This document shows positions 58,804 to 64,000 of a DNA stretch of 64,000 nucleotides, piece by piece. Position numbers and translations under genes: made by a program. Every line of letters begins with the position of its first letter. Within the stretch, counting starts at the first letter, position 1. Under the pieces are notes generated by a model. It searched no databases and was not told the DNA's origin. It was given only the letters and a program-made list of their open reading frames with translations. Source of the stretch: Rhodobacterales bacterium LSUCC0387 (GTDB lineage: Bacteria > Pseudomonadota > Alphaproteobacteria > Rhodobacterales > Rhodobacteraceae); assembly GCA_015689775.1 (NCBI GenBank), contig WVSR01000004.1:1-64000 (forward strand), read 5' to 3'.

Positions 58804-59775
58804 TTAGCCTTTCATCCATGGCAAACGGTCTAAATCGACATTGCCGCCTGTAATAATCACCCCAGTGCGCTTGCCCGCAAAAAGATGTTTGTTCTTCAAA
58901 ATCACCGCCAAGGGCACTGCACAGCTTGGCTCGATCACAATTTTCATGCGCGCCCAAGTCAGTTTCATCGCATCCACGATTTCATCTTCGCTTGCGGTCA
59001 GAATATCGGTGACATGGGATTTCACAAAATGCCATGTCAGGTCTTTCAGCGGCACTTTCAATCCATCCGCGATGGTCTGGGGCGCGTCATCCGCGATGAT
59101 ATGGCCTGCCCGAAAACTGCGCGCGGCATCATCCGCTTGGTCTGGTTCGGCGGCATATATTTTGATCTCAGGGGCGATATTTGACAGCGTCAAACAGGTG
59201 CCAGAGATCATACCACCCCCGCCAATTGGCGCCACTACAGCGTCAAGATTGGGCACATCTTCGATCAATTCACGCGAACAGGTGGCTTGGCCTGCAATCA
59301 CGCGGGGATCATTATAGGGATGCACAAAATTGCCGCCTGTTTTGGCCTGCACCTCGGCAAAGACCGCCTCGCGCGAGGTTGTCGAAGGCTCACATTCCGT
59401 GATGATCCCGCCATAGCCCCGCACCGCATCTTTTTTGGCCTGCGGCGCGCTATGCGGCATCACCACATGGCACGGAATGCCCCGCCGCCCTGCTGCATAG
59501 GACAAAGACAAGGCGTGATTGCCACTCGAATGGGTGCAAACGCCGCGAGCGGCCTCTGCATCTGACAGGCCAAACACCGCATTACATGCACCGCGCACCT
59601 TGAAGGCGCCTGCCTTCTGAAAGTTCTCACATTTAAAGAACATCTCACCCCCGACCAACTCGTTCATAAAGCGCGAGGTCAGAATGGGCGTGCGGTGGAT
59701 ATAGGGCGTGATCCGTGCGTAGGCATCGAGGCTGTCTTGATAGCTTGGCACGGAAATTGGGCTAAGGTCGTTCAT
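58804..59775 (-). CDS. bhcB: Beta-hydroxyaspartate dehydratase BhcB
   Basis: 323 residues from ATG 59775 (MNDLSPISVPSYQDSLDAYA); the longer frame upstream is antisense-like. Threonine-dehydratase/serine-racemase fold: PLP lysine in KAGAFKVRGACNAVFG, THSSGNHALSLSYAAGRRG, VAPIGGGGMISGTCLTLS. Converts beta-hydroxyaspartate to iminosuccinate. 4 bp after the bhcC start region in operon order. Confidence 0.94.
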   Translation of the reverse strand: MNDLSPISVPSYQDSLDAYARITPYIHRTPILTSRFMNELVGGEMFFKCENFQKAGAFKVRGACNAVFGLSDAEAARGVCTHSSGNHALSLSYAAGRRGIPCHVVMPHSAPQAKKDAVRGYGGIITECEPSTTSREAVFAEVQAKTGGNFVHPYNDPRVIAGQATCSRELIEDVPNLDAVVAPIGGGGMISGTCLTLSNIAPEIKIYAAEPDQADDAARSFRAGHIIADDAPQTIADGLKVPLKDLTWHFVKSHVTDILTASEDEIVDAMKLTWARMKIVIEPSCAVPLAVILKNKHLFAGKRTGVIITGGNVDLDRLPWMKG

Positions 59776-59788
59776 ATTTTTTACCCTT

Positions 59789-60979
59789 TCATTCAGCAGC
59801 TTGGCGAAGGGCGGTTTGATCCGCGCGGAAATAATCCTGCGCAGCGGCAACCCCTGACCCAAGCGGAATATCCCATCCCAGATCGGCCATGCACATTTCG
59901 GCGGTGGCGAGACCAGAAAGAACCATAACATCGGTCAACATTCCCAAATGGCCGATGCGAAACACCTTGCCTGCGACCTCGCCCAGACCCACACCAAAGG
60001 CCACGCCATATTTAGTGGCGGCAAGCTGCGCGAGTTCGGTGCCGCATTTCTCCGCAGGCACCACTACCGCCGTCACTGTGTCAGAGGCCGTGGCAGGATC
60101 GGTTGCACAAATCTGCAGATCCCATGCCGCAACAGCGCGGCGCACCCCTTCGGCCAATCGGTGGTGACGGGCATAAACAGCCTCCAACCCCTCGCCCTCA
60201 AGAAGTGTGATAGAGTGAGACAAGCCCGCGATCAGACCAACAGAAGGGGTGTAGGGATATCCCCCCGCCGCGTAGGATTTCAGCATGTCGCGGAAATCAA
60301 AGAAGCAACGCGGCAGGGTGGCACTGTCCATTGCCGCCAAGGCCTTGGGGCTGACGCCCAAAATCGCAAGACCTGCAGGCAGCATGAAGCCTTTCTGGCT
60401 ACCTGCCACGGCAATATCGACCCCCCATGCGTCAAATTCAAACGGCATAGACGCAATGGACGACACGCCATCGACAAACAGCATCGCATCATGACCTGCG
60501 GCATCGAGGGCCGCGCGTATCCCCGCAATATCAGAGCGCACCCCTGTCGCGGTTTCATTATGGGTGGCAAGGACGACTTTGATCCTACCCTGAACATCCG
60601 CGCGCAACGCCGCCTCAATCTGCGCAATCGGGGCCGCCTGCCCCCATGGCACATCAATGATCTGGACGTTCAGACCATGGCGTTGGCACATGTCAATCCA
60701 GCGATGGCTGAACATGCCAAACCGCGCAGCAAGGACAGTGTCACCTGCACTCAATGTGTTGGTGATGGCCGCCTCCCACCCGCCTGTGCCTGTCGATGGA
60801 AGCAAGATCACTTCGCCCTCGGCCATCTTCAACACGCGGCGCACCCCCGCCACAGCGGGTTTGAACATCGCGCCAAAGGCGGGACTGCGGTGGTCAAGCG
60901 TGGGCATATCACAGGCTTTGCGAACGCTCTCTGGGATATTGGTTGGCCCAGGAATGAAAACTGGATTTTGAAACGACAT
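59789..60979 (-). CDS. bhcA: Aspartate-glyoxylate aminotransferase BhcA
   Basis: 396 residues from ATG 60979. Class V aminotransferase: FIPGPTNIPESVRKACDMP, STGTGGWEAAITNTLS, THNETATGVRSDIAGI, VDGVSSIASMPFEFD and PLP lysine in VAGSQKGFMLPAGLA. Regenerates glycine from glyoxylate using aspartate. First gene of the bhc operon, divergent from bhcR. Confidence 0.94.
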   Translation of the reverse strand: MSFQNPVFIPGPTNIPESVRKACDMPTLDHRSPAFGAMFKPAVAGVRRVLKMAEGEVILLPSTGTGGWEAAITNTLSAGDTVLAARFGMFSHRWIDMCQRHGLNVQIIDVPWGQAAPIAQIEAALRADVQGRIKVVLATHNETATGVRSDIAGIRAALDAAGHDAMLFVDGVSSIASMPFEFDAWGVDIAVAGSQKGFMLPAGLAILGVSPKALAAMDSATLPRCFFDFRDMLKSYAAGGYPYTPSVGLIAGLSHSITLLEGEGLEAVYARHHRLAEGVRRAVAAWDLQICATDPATASDTVTAVVVPAEKCGTELAQLAATKYGVAFGVGLGEVAGKVFRIGHLGMLTDVMVLSGLATAEMCMADLGWDIPLGSGVAAAQDYFRADQTALRQAAE

Positions 60980-61065
60980 CTCGTGCGACCCTCCCTTCAA
61001 AGGTTGAATGCACGCTAGCAGGGGGGCTTTACAGGTGGCAATTTTTTCGAAATTATTTTTTAATA

Positions 61066-61087
61066 GATGAAAAAATACTTTTTCATC
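61066..61087. promoter_or_regulatory. 22-bp palindrome in the bhcA-bhcR intergenic region
   Basis: GATGAAAAA (61066-61074) and TTTTTCATC (61079-61087), 9-bp perfect arms with a 4-nt centre, in an AT-rich stretch between the divergent genes. IclR-family regulators bind such AT-rich inverted repeats, so this is a good candidate BhcR operator. Confidence 0.6.
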
Positions 61088-61147
61088 ATAAAATTCAGAG
61101 CGTTGAAGTTTTTCAATTCTCTCTTTGCAGATGAAAGGGCCGCAAAT

Positions 61148-61963
61148 ATGACTTCATCCACGCGTCAAAGGGGCCGTCCGAAGGCCTTTCATGACAAGAC
61201 CGAGCAAAACACTGTGCAGGCACTAGATCGCGCGCTTGCCGTGATGGAAGTGGTGGCACAAAAACCTGGTTTACGGCTGTCTGAACTGGCAGAAGAAACA
61301 GGTCAGGCCACCGCAACGCTCTATCGCGCGCTGACTACATTGCAGACGCGCGGGATGGTAGAATGCGATGAGATGCAGCAAGTCTGGCATATCGGCGCGG
61401 GTGCCTTTCAAATCGGGTCTGCCTTTTTGCGCCGCACCAATGTTGTGGAACGATCCCGCGCAGGCATGACGCGCCTGATGCGCGAAACGGGCGAGACTGC
61501 AAATTTAGGTGTCGAAATGCAGGATGAGGTTTTATTCCTGACCCAAGTCGAAACCCACGAGGCGATCCGCGCCTTTTTTCCACCGGGAACCCGCGCGCCG
61601 ATGCATGTCTCTGGAATTGGCAAGGCGTTATTGGCATGGCTTCCGCCCGCCCATGTGCAGTCAATCATCCTCAAACGAGGCTTGTCGGCCTTTACCGCGC
61701 ATAGCCTAACAGATGAGGCAGCCTTGCGCGCCGATCTCGATCAGGCCCGCGCGCGCGGATTTGCCATTGATGACCAAGAGCGCGCTGAAGGAATGCGCTG
61801 CATTGCAGCCCCGATCTTCAATGTGCATGGCGAACCTGTGGCGGGCATCTCAATCTCTGGCCCCGCATTTCGACTGTCCCTGACACGTTCAATGGATTTT
61901 GGCGGCATGGTGCGCGAAGCCGCCGATCAGGTCACCGCCGCCATTGGGGGGCGCTGCCCCTAA
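61148..61963 (+). CDS. bhcR: IclR-family regulator BhcR
   Basis: 271 residues from ATG 61148 (MTSSTRQRGRPKAFHDKTEQ), with GAAAGGG upstream. HTH: GLRLSELAEETGQATATLYR; ligand domain from about residue 95, with GIGKALLAW and EGMRCIAAPIFN. In Paracoccus BhcR senses glyoxylate and controls the bhc operon. Converges on puuD 6 bp away. Confidence 0.92.
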   Translation: MTSSTRQRGRPKAFHDKTEQNTVQALDRALAVMEVVAQKPGLRLSELAEETGQATATLYRALTTLQTRGMVECDEMQQVWHIGAGAFQIGSAFLRRTNVVERSRAGMTRLMRETGETANLGVEMQDEVLFLTQVETHEAIRAFFPPGTRAPMHVSGIGKALLAWLPPAHVQSIILKRGLSAFTAHSLTDEAALRADLDQARARGFAIDDQERAEGMRCIAAPIFNVHGEPVAGISISGPAFRLSLTRSMDFGGMVREAADQVTAAIGGRCP

Positions 61964-61969
61964 AGCGCC

Positions 61970-63196
61970 CTAGCGCGCGGCTTGCACCCATGCCACGATG
62001 GCGCGGCGCGCCTCCTCATCCATTGCAAAGGCATTTGGGGGCGGCATCGCATGGGAAACGCCCGCCTGTGTATAAATCTGGCTGGCATGACGGGCCACAT
62101 CAGCCTCGGTTTCGAGATAGACATTTTTCGGTGCCCAACGGATACCATCCCATACGGGTTGGCGGGCATGGCACATCGAGCAATTGCCGATCACGGCATA
62201 ATAGGCCTCTTCAAACCCGTCTGCCGCGACCATCTCGGCCTCATAGGGCGTCAAGGCGCGGCCTGCTGCGGCCTCGTAGGTTTCCGCCGTGCGCGGGATT
62301 GACAGCCAAGCGATGATAATCATCAGCAAGACCGTGACCGCCCATGTCCAATGCGGCCCCTTGCCCGTGGCGTGCATCGTGTTGAAATAATGGCGAATGG
62401 TCACACCCGTCAGGAAGATCAAGCTTGCAATGATCCACGAATATTCGGTCGCAAAGGCGAGCGGATAATGATTGGACAGCATCAGAAAAATAACGGGCAG
62501 CGTGAGGTAATTGTTATGGGTCGAGCGCAGCTTGGCGATCTTGCCATATTTCGCATCAGGCGTGCGCCCCGCCTTGAGATCTGCCACCACAATGCGTTGG
62601 TTCGGCATGATCTGGAAAAACACATTCCCCGTCATGATGGTCGCGGTAAAGGCCCCCAAATGCAGCAGCGCCGCCCGCCCCGTAAAGACCTGATGATACC
62701 CCCAAGACATCACCACAAGGATTACAAATAGGATCAACATCAAGGTCGTGGGGTTCTCACCCAAAGGCGATTTGCACAGCTGGTCATACAGAACCCACCC
62801 CAACGCCAACGAGCCGCCCGAGATCAAAATCCCCTGCCACAGCGCCAGATTGGCCTTTGTCGGGTCAAGCAAGAACAACTCGCCCCCTACCCAATAGACA
62901 ATCATCAACAAAGCTGCGCCTGAGACCCAAGTCATATAGCTTTGCCATTTGTGCCAGATCAGATGCTCAGGCATGTTTTCAGGGGCGACCAGATATTTCT
63001 GAATGTGGTAAAAGCCGCCACCATGCACCTGCCATTCCTCGCCATAGGCCCCTTTGGGCATATTCGGCACGGGCCGCAGCCCCAAATCCAAGGCAATGAA
63101 AAACAAGGATGCGCCAATCCACGCCATCGCCGTGATAACATGCAGCCACCTGACGGAAAACTCGATCCAATCCCAAATGATGGCCAGATCATACAT
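61970..63196 (-). CDS. puuD: Urate hydroxylase PuuD (membrane urate oxidase-cytochrome c fusion)
   Basis: 408 residues. About eight membrane spans with conserved His/Trp (WLHVITAMAWIGASLFF; GFYHIQKYLVAP), and a C-terminal cytochrome c heme site CSMCH in IGNCSMCHARQPVWDG, with Met ligand region AMPPPNAFAM. It oxidises urate to 5-hydroxyisourate and passes electrons to the respiratory chain. The presence suggests purine use as nitrogen source. Confidence 0.93.
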   Translation of the reverse strand: MYDLAIIWDWIEFSVRWLHVITAMAWIGASLFFIALDLGLRPVPNMPKGAYGEEWQVHGGGFYHIQKYLVAPENMPEHLIWHKWQSYMTWVSGAALLMIVYWVGGELFLLDPTKANLALWQGILISGGSLALGWVLYDQLCKSPLGENPTTLMLILFVILVVMSWGYHQVFTGRAALLHLGAFTATIMTGNVFFQIMPNQRIVVADLKAGRTPDAKYGKIAKLRSTHNNYLTLPVIFLMLSNHYPLAFATEYSWIIASLIFLTGVTIRHYFNTMHATGKGPHWTWAVTVLLMIIIAWLSIPRTAETYEAAAGRALTPYEAEMVAADGFEEAYYAVIGNCSMCHARQPVWDGIRWAPKNVYLETEADVARHASQIYTQAGVSHAMPPPNAFAMDEEARRAIVAWVQAAR

Positions 63197-63300
63197 ACCG
63201 GCATCTCCCTGTTGTTACTTGTGTTTCGTGCATACTAGGCGGCTGAAGTTTATTCTGCTATTACGAGCAAACGCCAAGCAGTATCAAAAAAAGCAAAACA

Positions 63301-64000
63301 ATGTCCTATATTGATAATATCCGAACCTTTGTCCGTGTCTACGAGCTTGGGTCAATGTCGGCGGCAGGGCGCGATTTGCGCATCTCACCTGCCGTGACAT
63401 CTTCGCGGATTTCGCAATTAGAGGAACATTTGGGCGTGCGTCTGTTTCAGCGCACAACCCGCAACCTCACCCCGACCGAGCAGGGCCAAGCCTTTTATCG
63501 GGGGGCAACGCGGATTTTGGAGTCGGTCGAGGACGCCGAAGCGCAGATCGTTAACATCACAGAGAACCTCAAAGGCAGTCTCTATGTGGCCGCACCTTTG
63601 GGGGTGGGTCGGCGCTTGATCGCGCCTCATGTGCCAGATTTCATTGCGCAATACCCTGAAATTCATGTGCGTCTGCGCCTGTCAGATCGCAAGATTGATC
63701 TGACCACCGAAGGGCTTGATCTGGCGTTTTTCCTTGGGGAACCCGAGGATAGCAATCTGCGCATCCGCAAGATTGCGGATGTCGCGCGGGTGTTGTGTGC
63801 GGCGCCTGCCTATATCGCCGCGCGGGGGATGCCCAAATCAGGGGCTGACCTCGTGACCGAGCGGCATGAATGCCTCAACCTGCGCTTTCCAGGGGCAAAG
63901 GAATTTCAATGGCGGTTGCAAACCAAAGCAGGGTTTGAGCGGTTCCGCGTGGCGGGGCGATACGAATCCGATGATGGCGATGTCCTGACAGACTGGGCTT
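63301..64000 (+). CDS. LysR-family regulator (3' end beyond the window)
   Basis: 233 codons of an open frame from ATG 63301, running off the end. HTH: SMSAAGRDLRISPAVTSSRI and LEEHLGVRLFQRTTRNLTPT; substrate domain starts near residue 90 (GSLYVAAPLGVGRRLIAPHV). Divergent from puuD with a 104-bp gap, so a regulator of urate/purine genes is possible. The first in-frame Met fits LysR starts. Confidence 0.9.
   Translation, partial: MSYIDNIRTFVRVYELGSMSAAGRDLRISPAVTSSRISQLEEHLGVRLFQRTTRNLTPTEQGQAFYRGATRILESVEDAEAQIVNITENLKGSLYVAAPLGVGRRLIAPHVPDFIAQYPEIHVRLRLSDRKIDLTTEGLDLAFFLGEPEDSNLRIRKIADVARVLCAAPAYIAARGMPKSGADLVTERHECLNLRFPGAKEFQWRLQTKAGFERFRVAGRYESDDGDVLTDWA

Overview
The window looks like the chromosome of a Rhodobacterales alphaproteobacterium (Roseobacter group). 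The evidence is gene order and protein families: an iscR-nifS-sufB-x-x-x-sufC-sufD-yip-yip-sufS iron-sulfur operon with an IscR lacking the classical cysteine triad, a complete beta-hydroxyaspartate cycle locus (bhcR/bhcABCD), a PuuD-type urate hydroxylase, and a one-carbon locus of virulence-factor family protein, MetF-like reductase, methyl-THF methyltransferase and ASKHA corrinoid activator. No calculation or database search was run; calls rest on reading motifs and gene order.

Layout. 1-7600: a photolyase-like protein with its two domains in permuted order, then an accessory catabolic set (Ldh-type dehydrogenase, FAD amine oxidase-like protein, OsmC, enoyl-CoA hydratase-like protein, acyl-CoA synthetase, convergent lambda-crystallin-type dehydrogenase) and tRNA-Arg(CCG). 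7800-16100: the eleven-gene suf operon on the minus strand. 16350-23200: an alpha/beta hydrolase, a frameshifted small gene, a Ppx/GppA phosphatase and the one-carbon/corrinoid locus, ending at tRNA-Gly(CCC).

23321-56648: a 33.3-kb integrative element inserted in the 3' end of tRNA-Gly. It is bounded by an exact 23-bp repeat, with a tyrosine integrase at the right end and paired 12-bp-spaced arm-site-like repeats near both ends. It has a small satellite-like replication module (integrase, AlpA, primase, D5 helicase), no virion genes, and two cargo blocks. Cargo block 1 (23508-44439) is a quaternary-ammonium-type ABC transporter plus a tightly packed 12-gene minus-strand operon: a 27-residue membrane protein, GMC dehydrogenase, small subunit, EtfB, EtfA, membrane Fe-S oxidoreductase, acetoacetyl-CoA-synthetase-like ligase, Cys-less thiolase-like protein, DUF35-MaoC fusion, MFS carrier, aldehyde dehydrogenase, MTHFR C-domain protein and MetF. 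A GlxA-type regulator, a stand-alone GcvT-like protein and a LysR regulator lie upstream. I read it as uptake, oxidation, THF-dependent demethylation and CoA-dependent chain cleavage of a methylated zwitterionic compound. The substrate is unknown, and this is the best candidate for an undescribed system. Cargo block 2 (45689-51646) is a ROK regulator, an ABC importer and a DUF1868 2H-phosphoesterase. It sits among broken insertion sequences and inside a 156-bp exact direct repeat.

56664-64000: core chromosome resumes with bhcD-C-B-A, divergent bhcR (a 22-bp palindrome lies between bhcA and bhcR), convergent puuD, and a divergent LysR gene cut by the window end.
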